A DNA stretch of 42,707 nucleotides from CBDUQI01 sp965369325 (GTDB lineage: Bacteria > Pseudomonadota > Gammaproteobacteria > Steroidobacterales > JBCBZW01). The DNA lies in contig CBDUQI010000023.1 of the NCBI GenBank assembly GCA_965369325.1, forward strand, positions 1 to 42,707, in the 5' to 3' direction. Within the stretch, counting starts at the first letter, position 1. The number at the start of each line of letters is the position of its first letter. The notes beneath the pieces were generated by a model. The model searched no databases. It was not told where the DNA came from and was given only the letters and a program-made list of their open reading frames with translations. The translations under genes and the position numbers were made by a program. Shown here piece after piece: positions 15,604 to 25,011 of the stretch.

Positions 15604-16550
15604 AAAACGTTGCTGTGATCGGTGCCCGAGGATACGTGGGACGCGAATTGCTACGCCTGCTTGACGGCCATGCCGGGTTTGCGATCAGCGCCGTGAGTTC
15701 CCGTGCCTTGGCTGGCCAACATTTGCGCGAGGCCTTTGAGTTGCAGGGCGACAGCGCGCGGCTAGTCGTGGAAAACCTGACGCCCGCAATGCTGGCAGAC
15801 CGTGACATCGACGTGTGCGTGCTGGCGCTGCCGAATAATCTCGCGGCGCCGTACGTGCAAGCGCTGGATGCGCACCCGCGCGCGCCGGTGGTGATTGACC
15901 TCAGCGCGGATTATCGCTTCAACTCGCAGTGGTACTACGGGTTGCCCGAGCTTACCCGTGCGCAGTACAACGGCCAACGCCATATCAGTAACCCGGGATG
16001 TTACGCGACCGGTGCGCAACTAGCGATCGCCCCCGTCCGCGATCAACTATCGGGCCCCGCCAACATCTTTGGGGTGTCTGGCTACAGCGGCGCCGGCACG
16101 TCCCCGTCGCGCCGCAACGACCCCGACGCGTTGGCCGATAATCTAATGCCATACGCGCTCACCGGGCACATTCACGAGCGCGAGATCGCGCATCAGTTAG
16201 GCGCCCCAGTGCATTTCTCGCCGCACGTGGCATCGTTCTTTCGCGGTATCTCCTTAACGGTGATGCTGGCGCTGCGCACGCCAACCGATGCGACCGCTCT
16301 GCAAGCACGCTACCAGCAACGCTACGCACAAGATCCGCTCATTCGGATACAGACGCAGGCCCCTGAAGTAAAGCAGTCAGCGCATACGCCAGGTGCCTGT
16401 CTCGGTGGGTTCAGTGTCTCCGCAGACGGGCATCATGGCGTGGTGGTCGCGACGCTGGACAATCTCCTTAAGGGCGCCGCCACTCAAGCCCTACAAAACA
16501 TGAACCTGGCGTTCGCTTACCCGGAACTGGATGGAATCGCGCATGCTTAA
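15600..16550 (+). CDS. argC: N-acetyl-gamma-glutamyl-phosphate reductase
   Basis: 316-residue NADPH-dependent reductase for the third step of arginine synthesis. It has the Rossmann start VAVIGARGYVGRELLRLL, the catalytic cysteine Cys134 in SNPGCYATG, and GYSGAGTSPSRR downstream. Translation is coupled to argAB by an ATGA overlap, and its TAA falls inside the beginning of argH. Length fits the short class of ArgC proteins. Confidence 0.94.
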   Translation: MKNVAVIGARGYVGRELLRLLDGHAGFAISAVSSRALAGQHLREAFELQGDSARLVVENLTPAMLADRDIDVCVLALPNNLAAPYVQALDAHPRAPVVIDLSADYRFNSQWYYGLPELTRAQYNGQRHISNPGCYATGAQLAIAPVRDQLSGPANIFGVSGYSGAGTSPSRRNDPDALADNLMPYALTGHIHEREIAHQLGAPVHFSPHVASFFRGISLTVMLALRTPTDATALQARYQQRYAQDPLIRIQTQAPEVKQSAHTPGACLGGFSVSADGHHGVVVATLDNLLKGAATQALQNMNLAFAYPELDGIAHA

Positions 16551-17841
16551 ACCCCTTTGGCAGAAGGCGGACTCCGCCATCGATGAAAAACTGATGCGCT
16601 TCATGGCGGGCGAAGACGTCACGCTAGATCGCCAATTGTTCATCTACGATATTGCCGCCTCGCACGCACACGCGCTCGGTCTTCACGATATTGGCGTGCT
16701 GAGCGATGCAGAGCTCGACGGCATCGCTACCCAGCTAACCGCGCTGGAGGCCGCATTCAAAAGTGGTGAGTTTGTGCTGGACGCCCGCTTTGAGGATGGC
16801 CACTCCGCCATTGAGGCGTGGCTGACCGAGCATCTCGGGCAAACCGGCGAGAAAATTCATACCGGGCGCAGCCGCAACGATCAGGTACTGGTTGCTACAC
16901 GGCTGTTCCTGCGCGAGGCGACGTATCGTTTGCATGGCTTGTGTTGTGAGATTGCCGAGCGTTGCCTGGTACGCGCTGAGCACGCGGGAAACCAGCCCAT
17001 GCCCGGTTACACGCATCTGCAGCGCGCCGTGGTTAGCTCGGTCGACTGCTGGTTCGCGTGTTTTGCGGAAAGTTTTATCGACAACGCGGTACTGGCGTGG
17101 CAAACGACACAATGGTGCAATGCGAACCCGCTGGGCACTGCCGCCGGCTACGGTGTTAACCTGCCCTTGAATCGCACCCTTACCTCCAAAGTGCTTGGGT
17201 TTGATCGACTGCAACTCAACCCGCTGTACGCCCAGAATAGTCGCGGGAAATTTGAACTGCAGGCATTGTATGCCTTATCTCAGGCGATGGGCGACGTGCG
17301 ACGGATGGCCTGGGATCTGAGCTTGTTTACCAGCCAGGAGATGGGCTTCGTGAGCCTGCCCTCGCACTTCACCACGGGCTCATCAATCATGCCGAACAAA
17401 CGCAACCCAGACCCGGTAGAGCTGCTGCGTGGTGCCTATGCGGTCACCCACGGCGCCATCAACGAGCTGCAATCGGTATTGTCATTGCCAAGTGGTTATC
17501 AACGCGATCTGCAGGGCACCAAACCGCCAATGCTGCGCGGGCTAAACCATGGCCTGGACGCGCTGGCGGTGGTGGTAGATCTGGTGGATGCGATCGAGTT
17601 CTCGCCCACCGCGCTGGAGGCCGCCATCGAACCCTCAATGTACACAACCGATCTGGCGGTGGAGCTCACCGCACAGGGCCTGCCCTTTCGACAGGCTTAT
17701 CGCCAGGCTGCCGAACAAGTGGATTCGTTGAGTACGCGCGATCCGAGACAAAGCGTGGCGGCGCGAGTATCGCCCGGCGCCGCGGGCGACCTGCGTCTGG
17801 ACCTGTTGCGACAGCGCCTGAGCGCCACCACCGCCGCGTAG
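16543..17841 (+). CDS. argH: Argininosuccinate lyase
   Basis: 432-residue member of the fumarase/aspartase superfamily that splits argininosuccinate into arginine and fumarate. Signature GSSIMPNKRNPDP begins at residue 279, and HTGRSRNDQ marks the substrate-binding region. Two ATG codons are possible (16531 and 16543). I prefer 16543, which overlaps the argC stop by 8 bases and gives the usual family N-terminus. It is the last gene of the arginine cluster; argD is not in the window. No clear terminator follows in the 149 bases before the next gene. Confidence 0.94.
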   Translation: MLKPLWQKADSAIDEKLMRFMAGEDVTLDRQLFIYDIAASHAHALGLHDIGVLSDAELDGIATQLTALEAAFKSGEFVLDARFEDGHSAIEAWLTEHLGQTGEKIHTGRSRNDQVLVATRLFLREATYRLHGLCCEIAERCLVRAEHAGNQPMPGYTHLQRAVVSSVDCWFACFAESFIDNAVLAWQTTQWCNANPLGTAAGYGVNLPLNRTLTSKVLGFDRLQLNPLYAQNSRGKFELQALYALSQAMGDVRRMAWDLSLFTSQEMGFVSLPSHFTTGSSIMPNKRNPDPVELLRGAYAVTHGAINELQSVLSLPSGYQRDLQGTKPPMLRGLNHGLDALAVVVDLVDAIEFSPTALEAAIEPSMYTTDLAVELTAQGLPFRQAYRQAAEQVDSLSTRDPRQSVAARVSPGAAGDLRLDLLRQRLSATTAA

Positions 17842-17990
17842 TGTAAGTGCTTAAGCCTTGCGCGAGCCGCGTTACTTCCGAACCTTTCCCTTACCTCGCC
17901 CGGGGTGATCATTACTAAATCCTGACCACATCACACTGGTTTAGAGGCGACCTACACCTTACGTTCTAGTGACTCAATCAGGAGGTCACT

Positions 17991-18899
17991 ATGCGCAACA
18001 CTCATCCGATCCGCGGGCATGCTCACGGCCTGCCGCACCATTGCATCGTTCTTTTTCTGCTGCTGAGCACTGCAGCGGCTGGGCCAATCGCGGCACAAGG
18101 GGACCCGACTGCTAGTTGCAACCTGAGTGCCATACCACTGGTCAACGGCCTAGTTTACAAACATACCAGCCCGTCGGGGCTAGGCTCCAATATCTACGTC
18201 TTCAAGGCGATGTCCTCGGCTATCGGTACCCCGCGAGTGGTAATTTTTGGTATGGGCAACGGCAACGGAAACGGCGCCGGATCGCAAGACTGGCAGGTAT
18301 ATACCGGCCACCGCCCCCCGTGTCAGGCGCTTGACGACGTTAACAGTATCGTCGATGTGATGATCAATCAGTTTGGCATCGCCTCCGTGTCGCAAGCGCA
18401 GATCAGCATAATTATTCAGCACGCCCATCTGGACCATGCGAATCAGGAGTTCGTCGACGAATGGAAAGCACTGAATCCATTATCGCTGCAAGTCTATTAC
18501 CATCAGCGGGACCACGAACTGCTTACCTGCGACGGTCAATTCCAAGGCGTGGAGCTGGAGGAAGGGCCTTACTGCGGGGTGCCGCTACCACCCGGTGGAG
18601 ATCCCGACGATCATCCATTTCTTGGCCATCCGTTCGCGTTCCCGATCAACATCGCCGACTGGACGGCGCTGGGCACACCCGGCGAGGCCGTGTGCACCGA
18701 CCCAATCATCAACTTCACGCTGGCCGACGGGGCGCAACTCACCGGCTACAATGATGATGGGCATACGTTGGGAGGAATTACGATGTTCTTAGACAACGCG
18801 GCCGCTTTCACTAGCACCCGCCGATGCACCTCCGCCTGCGCGCTAGAGAACATGCTGATCTACGAACCCCACAACTTCGCCCCGATCGATTGCGATTGA
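17991..18899 (+). CDS. Secreted metallo-beta-lactamase-fold protein
   Basis: 302-residue protein with a likely signal peptide: basic N-terminus with several histidines, hydrophobic CIVLFLLLSTAAAG, cleavage near AAQG. The mature part holds HAHLDH at residues 144-149, the metal-binding motif of the metallo-beta-lactamase fold, and a further histidine in GHTLGGITMFLD (His258). Several cysteines, including a cluster near the C-terminus (RRCTSACALEN), suggest disulfides and an extracytoplasmic site. A strong AGGAGGT precedes the ATG. The substrate is unknown; lactone, ester or phosphoester hydrolysis are all possible. It stands alone after the arginine genes. Confidence 0.78.
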   Translation: MRNTHPIRGHAHGLPHHCIVLFLLLSTAAAGPIAAQGDPTASCNLSAIPLVNGLVYKHTSPSGLGSNIYVFKAMSSAIGTPRVVIFGMGNGNGNGAGSQDWQVYTGHRPPCQALDDVNSIVDVMINQFGIASVSQAQISIIIQHAHLDHANQEFVDEWKALNPLSLQVYYHQRDHELLTCDGQFQGVELEEGPYCGVPLPPGGDPDDHPFLGHPFAFPINIADWTALGTPGEAVCTDPIINFTLADGAQLTGYNDDGHTLGGITMFLDNAAAFTSTRRCTSACALENMLIYEPHNFAPIDCD

Positions 18900-19354
18900 G
18901 GCCACCGCAGTGGCGTTCTCAGCCCGGACACTTGTGCGCACGGGGCTCCGGTCCGGGCTGCCCACTTATTCTACCTGCAGGGACACGATGGGGGGTATCG
19001 TTACATTGTGGTCTGCGCTCACTCGATCCAGATTCGGTCGATTTGGAGGACGCCGCCCGCTCCCCCCGCATCTGCACCGTCACATTTGAGTCTGATATCT
19101 TCGCGCCCAGCACCTAGGCGTTCAGCGTGGCCGAAAAGTTGGCGTTCGTATCGTCAGCTCTCAAACCAGTGGGCGGCGCGCGGGCTGTCATGGGCACTGC
19201 GGTCTATTCAGCTTTGTATGACGAAGACCGCCCGACGCGAGCAATCACCAACGGGCCCGATATAATTACCCACCACCCTGATGAGCGTGCCCTATAATGC
19301 GCCTCGCGCCTGCGGACACGCATCGCAGCACTTGGCGGTAAAGGATCGGAGAGT
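18900..19354. other. 455-base intergenic region without a convincing gene
   Basis: Open frames here (for example 18824-19117 and 19008-19265) have no ribosome binding site and no recognisable protein. Visible items are a short hairpin at 18901-18914 (GCCAC/GTGGC), a perfect ten-base-pair inverted repeat CAGCCCGGAC (18920-18929) with its complement at 18951-18960, and a consensus TATAAT at 19293-19298 that could be the -10 box for folKP. No T run follows the repeats. It may be a remnant of a lost gene. Confidence 0.5.
19293..19298 (+). promoter_or_regulatory. Candidate -10 box for folKP
   Basis: Perfect TATAAT 56 bases before the folKP start. No acceptable -35 hexamer lies 16 to 18 bases upstream, so this is weak support. 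Confidence 0.3.
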
Positions 19355-20632
19355 ATGCTGGTTTATCTCGGGCTGGGTTCTAATTTTGGGGATCGGCGAG
19401 CCAACCTCACCCAGGCAATTGACTCGCTAGAGCAAAACGGCGTGCAAATACTGCAAGTCTCCCCTGTCGTGGAGTCCCCGGCCTGGCTCCCGCAGGATGC
19501 CCCCTCGGACTGGCACCTGCCGTTTTTGAATCTGGTGCTGGCGTGCCACAGTAGTATGCAGCCGGCGCAGTTGCGCGAGGTCTGCAAGCGTGTGCAAAAC
19601 GCCCACGGACGGACAAACTTCTCCCGCTGGGCGCCCCGCGCCGTCGACATCGATCTGCTGCTATGGGGTGATCAGATACTGGACCAAGACGGTATTCGCA
19701 CTCCGCATCCACATCTTCTTTCACGCAATTTTGTACTTAGCCCGTTAACCGCCATCGCGCCCGGACTGCGGATACCCGGGCACGGCAAATCGGTCTTAGC
19801 GGCCACAGCCGAGCTACCGCATCACTTACCGTTGTGGATGGGTATTCTCAATATCACGCCCGACTCGTTCTCTGACGGTGGCCAGTTCACGGCATGGGAT
19901 GCGCTTGAGCTGCACGTTGATGAGATGGTGAGATCGGGCGTGCATGTTCTGGATGTGGGAGCGGAATCGACCCGCCCGGGCGCCAGACCGTTGACGGAGG
20001 ATGAGGAGTGGCGGCGCCTGCAACCAATGTTAAAACGGTTGATCGACAAATTTTCCGGTGTGCGCCTGCGCCCTCAAATAAGTGTCGATACCTACCATCC
20101 CCAGGTGGCGGCGCGCGCACTACACCTGGGCGCTGACATCATTAACGATGTCAGCGGGCTGACCAACCCCGAGATGATCTCCCTTGCACGCGAGTGCGAG
20201 TGCGACTGGATCGCCATGCATCACGTCTCCATCCCGGCAAGCAAAGACGCACTGATCCCAACAGATGTGCCGCCGATGAAGACCGTCGAGGACTGGCTGA
20301 TGGCGCGAATGGAAGTCTGGGCCTTGGCTGGACTAGATCTAAACCGGATTATATTCGACCCGGGCGTCGGCTTTGGCAAAGACGCGTTGCAGTCCTTGGC
20401 GCTAATGCGCCACTGCGCCGATTTTCGCCGGCACGGCCTGCGCCTCCTGGTGGGCCATTCGCGTAAGTCTTTCATGAAGCGTATCGCCCAGCTACCCGGC
20501 GAGGATCGCGATCTGATTACCTTGGGTGCGTCGCTTAATTTATGCGCTCAAGGAGTGGATATTATCCGAGTACACGATGTGCCCAAACACGTCTCGGCCT
20601 ATCGCGGCTGGTCCCACCTGCTTCCTGACTGA
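19355..20632 (+). CDS. folKP: Fused 6-hydroxymethyl-dihydropterin pyrophosphokinase / dihydropteroate synthase
   Basis: 425-residue fusion. The HPPK part occupies about 1-150, with LGLGSNFGDR at the start and RWAPRAVDIDLLLWG near 91-105. The DHPS part begins at about residue 162 with MGILNITPDSFSDGGQF and ends with GHSRKSFM and RVHDVPKH. Together they activate the pterin and couple it to 4-aminobenzoate, two consecutive steps of folate synthesis. GGAG lies 7 bases before the ATG. Both halves look intact. The window also holds a separate DHPS-like protein in the H4MPT module, so this fusion is best read as the folate enzyme. Confidence 0.92.
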   Translation: MLVYLGLGSNFGDRRANLTQAIDSLEQNGVQILQVSPVVESPAWLPQDAPSDWHLPFLNLVLACHSSMQPAQLREVCKRVQNAHGRTNFSRWAPRAVDIDLLLWGDQILDQDGIRTPHPHLLSRNFVLSPLTAIAPGLRIPGHGKSVLAATAELPHHLPLWMGILNITPDSFSDGGQFTAWDALELHVDEMVRSGVHVLDVGAESTRPGARPLTEDEEWRRLQPMLKRLIDKFSGVRLRPQISVDTYHPQVAARALHLGADIINDVSGLTNPEMISLARECECDWIAMHHVSIPASKDALIPTDVPPMKTVEDWLMARMEVWALAGLDLNRIIFDPGVGFGKDALQSLALMRHCADFRRHGLRLLVGHSRKSFMKRIAQLPGEDRDLITLGASLNLCAQGVDIIRVHDVPKHVSAYRGWSHLLPD

Positions 20633-20790
20633 CCCGGTTGAACACGCCGCGGCATCGCGGGGTGTGGTGGCTCAACTTGACCAAACAGCCGCACTCGGAC
20701 AAAGTCTGATCTACAAGGCCGGTTTACCGAGGTCAGCTGTCGGTAGCCGGATAAGCCCATCGGCCTGCAACCGACGCTAAGGGAACATCC

Positions 20791-22542
20791 TTGAAAGCAT
20801 TCTGGTTTGCAATTTTTCTGATACCTGCAACAGTTATCGGACAGCAAGTGCATACGCACGCGCTGAATCCGGCGCTCGGCGAGCGCGGCGCGGACAACCT
20901 ATATCTCGTCGGAAAGGTTTGGGGATACCTAAAATATCACCACCCCGTAGTTACAAATGGTTGTTTAGATTGGGACCAAGCATTGCTCGATCGATTGCCG
21001 GAATTTCGAGATATGGATCGCCGCGACAATCTAATCGCCAAAATAGACGCATGGGTCGCATCGTTAGACAACATAAAACTCAGCACAGAATGCGGAGAAC
21101 CTACGCGGGAAGTTGCCGAGTCACGCCCAACAGAGTGGATCACCGATCCTAATCTTGTTGGACAGCAACTGAGCCGACGTCTGCAGAAGGTTAATTCCAT
21201 CCAGTCGACGGGCGTCGACCAACACTACGTTTCTTTGCGAGCTGGCGTCGGAAATCCCTTTTTTCAAAATGAACCCTACTATCGCGACGTTGAGAATCTC
21301 GACTGGCGGTATCGCGTGCTTGCGTTGTACCGCTTTTGGAATATCGTTGAGTACTGGTCGCCCTACCGAAGTTTGATCAGTTCAAATTTTGACGATGTGT
21401 TGCGAGAGTTCGTGACAACACTTTACTCAGCTGACGAGCCGAATGAATACGCTTTAGCACTAATGATGTTGACCGCCACGGTTGAGGATGCACATACGAA
21501 CCTATGGAGCGCCATCGAGGAGAGGCCACCCAGCGGTACCGCTATTGCGTCGTTCTCCATACGGTTCGTTCAAGGTCACCCCATCGTTTGGCGCAAACTT
21601 GCCATAGATCCGAGCGCCGATAGCGACGCGTCAACGATACTAGACGAGCTTAAAATTGGGGACATTATCCATGCCATCAATGGAGAATCGATCGACGAAT
21701 TGGTCGGCGCGTGGACACCGTATTACGGCGTTTCCAACGACGCAACCCTATTTCGTGAGATCGCGAGAAATCTCCTTCGAGGCGCCGAAGGGCAATTCGA
21801 TCTTGATGTCGAAAGAAATGGCCGGCGACTACGCGTGAGCGCCAATCGCATTGACGCCGCCCATGTCGATCTGTCAACAACCCGCGCACACGACGTAGAG
21901 GGTGAGGCATTTCAGCACCTAGAAAACGGAATTTCCTACGTGAAGTTATCCACCATCACCGCGTCCGACGTCGCCCGATTTAACGAGCACATAGAGGGCT
22001 CCCATGCCTTGATTGTCGACATTCGCGGGTATCCGAAAACCGGCGTTGTGTTTTCAATCGGACAGCACCTGGTAAACGAAAGTACGTCTTTCGCTAGATT
22101 CACCGGCGCCGATCTGTCACGGCCCGGCTCATTCTACTGGAGTGAGCCAGCCTCAATTACGCCCAAGGAACCGTATTTCGACGGTCTTGTCGTCATTCTA
22201 GTGGATGAGACCACTCAAAGCGCCGCCGAATACACAGCGATGGCATTTCGAGCGAGCCCGAGGTCCGTTGTGATCGGAAGTCAAACAGCGGGCGCAGACG
22301 GTAACGTTTCTCACATCCCGCTACCGGGTGGCCATCGAACAATGATCAGCGGGATTGGCGTCTTTTATCCCGATAAGCGTCCAACACAGAAAATTGGCAT
22401 TGTACCGGACGTAGAGGTACGCCCTACAATCAAAGGCATACGAGCTGGACGGGACGAAGTATTGGAAGCTGCGGTGGAGTACATACACGCTAATTCCGGG
22501 AACGTCTCAACTCGGAGTTCTCGACATATCATCGACGAGTAG
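20791..22542 (+). CDS. Exported S41-family (tail-specific protease-like) peptidase
   Basis: 583-residue protein starting at TTG 20791, with AAGGGA about 8 bases upstream. The first 17 residues form a signal peptide (MKAFWFAIFLIPATVIG). A PDZ-like segment LKIGDIIHAINGESIDEL is in the middle and the S41 protease core is in the C-terminal half. The likely nucleophile is Ser477 in TQSAAEY, with SQTAGADGNVS downstream forming the family's later motif. Such enzymes act in the periplasm. Base composition is visibly richer in A+T than the flanking arg and fol genes and codon choice differs, so it may have been acquired. The target is unknown. Confidence 0.82.
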   Translation: MKAFWFAIFLIPATVIGQQVHTHALNPALGERGADNLYLVGKVWGYLKYHHPVVTNGCLDWDQALLDRLPEFRDMDRRDNLIAKIDAWVASLDNIKLSTECGEPTREVAESRPTEWITDPNLVGQQLSRRLQKVNSIQSTGVDQHYVSLRAGVGNPFFQNEPYYRDVENLDWRYRVLALYRFWNIVEYWSPYRSLISSNFDDVLREFVTTLYSADEPNEYALALMMLTATVEDAHTNLWSAIEERPPSGTAIASFSIRFVQGHPIVWRKLAIDPSADSDASTILDELKIGDIIHAINGESIDELVGAWTPYYGVSNDATLFREIARNLLRGAEGQFDLDVERNGRRLRVSANRIDAAHVDLSTTRAHDVEGEAFQHLENGISYVKLSTITASDVARFNEHIEGSHALIVDIRGYPKTGVVFSIGQHLVNESTSFARFTGADLSRPGSFYWSEPASITPKEPYFDGLVVILVDETTQSAAEYTAMAFRASPRSVVIGSQTAGADGNVSHIPLPGGHRTMISGIGVFYPDKRPTQKIGIVPDVEVRPTIKGIRAGRDEVLEAAVEYIHANSGNVSTRSSRHIIDE

Positions 22543-22625
22543 CGAGCGGCGAATTCCGCCACCGTACGAATCGCAAACGTATTCTTTGAACTCGCTTGCG
22601 CTACAAAAATGAAGGGGCCTGCAGT

Positions 22626-24899
22626 ATGGAAACTTATCGCACCACATTCTCCGTGAAGAGACTTTGGATCGTCCTCAGCACAAGCATGATGTTAATGTTT
22701 TCAGTTTTACTCGTTTTTGGTCAAAAAATTTATCAACAAGCACCTCCCATCCCCGAGACCATCATCACGCAGAGTCAACAGGTCATATTCACCGGCGATG
22801 ACATTCGCCGAGGTCAGAATGTTTGGCAGGCACTAGGTGGCATGCAGCAGGGTTCCATCTGGGGGCATGGTAGTTATCTTGCACCCGACTGGAGTGCCGA
22901 TTGGTTGCATCGCGAAGCGCAGGCGCTGCTGGCAGTGCTTGAACGCACGACACAACGATCAGCCGCGCTTTCAAAGGATCAGGAAAGCATCCTGAGAACC
23001 GAAGTGATGCGGGAAGAGTTGCGCCAAAACCGTTACGACGAGATTGAGCAAACGCTAACGATATCCGAGAATCGCGCGCAGGCAATTGGCACGGTTTCAA
23101 AGCACTACAGCGATTTGTTCCAAGGCCAAGGCGATAGCGCGTTAAAGCTTCGACAGGACTACGCGTTCCCGCTTCATTCGAGCTTGAGCAGTGAGGACTT
23201 CCATGCGCTGTCAGCATTCTTCTTTTGGACTTCTTGGGCCGCTGTCACGAATCGCCCTGGTGCGAACATTAGTTACACGAGCAACTGGCCGCACGACCCG
23301 CTTGTCGGCAATACCCCGCCGGCATCGCTGTTCATGTGGAGTTTTATTTCGATAATTCTGTTGCTGGGTGGGATCGGAGCGCTGGTGTGGTACTACGCTC
23401 GCCAATTCGATGTTTGGCGCAAAGACATCGAGCCGGTGGAAGGGTTCTCCAAGGTCGATGTCTTAAGTGAAGCCACCATCACCCCTTCGATGCGCTCCAC
23501 AGCGAAGTACTTTTGGGTTGTTATCGCTTTGTTCACTGCGCAGATTTTTTTGGGCATTCTTACAGCACACTATCAAGTAGAAGGCCAAGGACTTTATGGC
23601 TTACCGTTTGTGGACTATCTGCCTTACGCAGTGAGTCGCACCTGGCATACCCAGTTGGCGGTGCTTTGGATAGCAACATCCTGGCTCGCCGCTGGGCTTT
23701 ATTTTGCCCCCATGCTGTCCGGCCACGAACCACGATATCAGCGAGCCGGCGTTAATTTTTTGTTTTTGAGCCTACTTGCAATTGTCGTTGGCTCGTTTGC
23801 GGGGCAGTGGCTAGCCGTTCATGGATTTATCAGCGACGGTCAAACGAACTTTTGGCTCGGGCATCAGGGTTATGAATATGTCGATCTTGGGCGATTTTGG
23901 CAAATCTACCTGTTGGTGGGGTTGTTTCTCTGGGTAGGACTGATGCTTCGCGCACTGTGGCCGCTGTTCAAAGCGAAAGCAGATAACTCATCTTTGGTGT
24001 TTTTGGTAATTGTATCGACGGTCACAATTGGCCTGCTCTACGGCGCGGGCCTAATGTGGGGCCAGAACACACATATTAGTATCATGGAGTACTGGCGGTG
24101 GTGGGTCGTCCATCTTTGGGTCGAAGGTATTTTTGAGGTGTTCGCGACCGCAATCATCGCGACGCTGTTTGTGCGAATGGGGATCTTGCGCGTCTCAGTT
24201 GCCACCGTATCTGTGCTGTTTGCCACGATTATTTTTCTCTGTGGCGGGGTTCTCGGGACATTCCATCACCTTTACTTCAGTGGCACGCCAATATCAGTAA
24301 TGGCGCTCGGCGCGACGTTTTCGGCGTTGGAGGTGGTGCCTCTGATGGTTGTCGGTTTCGAGGCCTACAATCACGCGAAGATTGAGGGGCAGGAAAAATG
24401 GGAGGAGGCCTACCACTGGCCGTTCATGTTTTTCTCGGCCGTTTTGGTTTGGAATATGGTTGGAGCCGGGCTGTTCGGATTTCTGATCAATCCACCTATT
24501 GCGCTTTACTACATGCAAGGTCTCAACACTACCGCGAACCACGGTCATGCCGCTTTGTTTGGTGTTTACGGTTTTCTTGGTCTTGGTCTAATGCTCTTTT
24601 GCTTTAGAGGATTAACAGACGCCAGGCACTGGAACCAGAATCTGTTGCGTATTTCGTTTTGGAGCCTGAACATCGGTCTCGCAATGATGACTTTCCTTTC
24701 TCTGCTGCCCCAAGGGCTATGGCAAACCTACACGAGCATCAAACATTTCTATGCAGCGGCGCGTAGTTCCGAATTTATGCATAGCCCGATTATGGAGGGG
24801 CTCGTTTGGGCTCGTGTTCCGGGTGATATCATATTTAGCATAGGCGTTTTCGCGTTTGCGATGTTTGCGTGGCAGGCATTTAGATCGCGACCGAGCTAG
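22626..24899 (+). CDS. norB: Quinol-dependent nitric oxide reductase (single-subunit NorB/NorZ type)
   Basis: 757-residue membrane protein of the heme-copper oxidase superfamily that reduces NO to N2O at the inner membrane with quinol electrons. An N-terminal membrane anchor and a large periplasmic segment (GGMQQGSIWGHGSYLAPDW) mark the quinol type. The non-heme iron ligands are His496 with Glu500 (HLWVE) and His547-His548; heme histidines are in the NHGHAALFG region (639 and 641). ATG 22626 follows AAGGGG by 8 bases; the frame is open from 22596. No norC, no norQ/norD and no denitrification genes are nearby, which suits NO detoxification. A+T-rich like the preceding peptidase gene. Confidence 0.93.
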   Translation: METYRTTFSVKRLWIVLSTSMMLMFSVLLVFGQKIYQQAPPIPETIITQSQQVIFTGDDIRRGQNVWQALGGMQQGSIWGHGSYLAPDWSADWLHREAQALLAVLERTTQRSAALSKDQESILRTEVMREELRQNRYDEIEQTLTISENRAQAIGTVSKHYSDLFQGQGDSALKLRQDYAFPLHSSLSSEDFHALSAFFFWTSWAAVTNRPGANISYTSNWPHDPLVGNTPPASLFMWSFISIILLLGGIGALVWYYARQFDVWRKDIEPVEGFSKVDVLSEATITPSMRSTAKYFWVVIALFTAQIFLGILTAHYQVEGQGLYGLPFVDYLPYAVSRTWHTQLAVLWIATSWLAAGLYFAPMLSGHEPRYQRAGVNFLFLSLLAIVVGSFAGQWLAVHGFISDGQTNFWLGHQGYEYVDLGRFWQIYLLVGLFLWVGLMLRALWPLFKAKADNSSLVFLVIVSTVTIGLLYGAGLMWGQNTHISIMEYWRWWVVHLWVEGIFEVFATAIIATLFVRMGILRVSVATVSVLFATIIFLCGGVLGTFHHLYFSGTPISVMALGATFSALEVVPLMVVGFEAYNHAKIEGQEKWEEAYHWPFMFFSAVLVWNMVGAGLFGFLINPPIALYYMQGLNTTANHGHAALFGVYGFLGLGLMLFCFRGLTDARHWNQNLLRISFWSLNIGLAMMTFLSLLPQGLWQTYTSIKHFYAAARSSEFMHSPIMEGLVWARVPGDIIFSIGVFAFAMFAWQAFRSRPS

Positions 24900-25011
24900 G
24901 AGGTGTTCGCGGCGACTAGATATTCTTGCGGCCTCGGCGAGAAGCTCTCGAAATACCCTTCCCGTGAATACAGAGTTGGCGCGGCGACACATCTTGCCAG
25001 GAACTATGATC

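Noticed and set aside
18824..19265. Two overlapping short ORFs after the metallo-beta-lactamase-fold gene
   Set aside because: No ribosome binding site, no recognisable protein, and they begin inside the preceding gene or in repeats; treated as non-coding.
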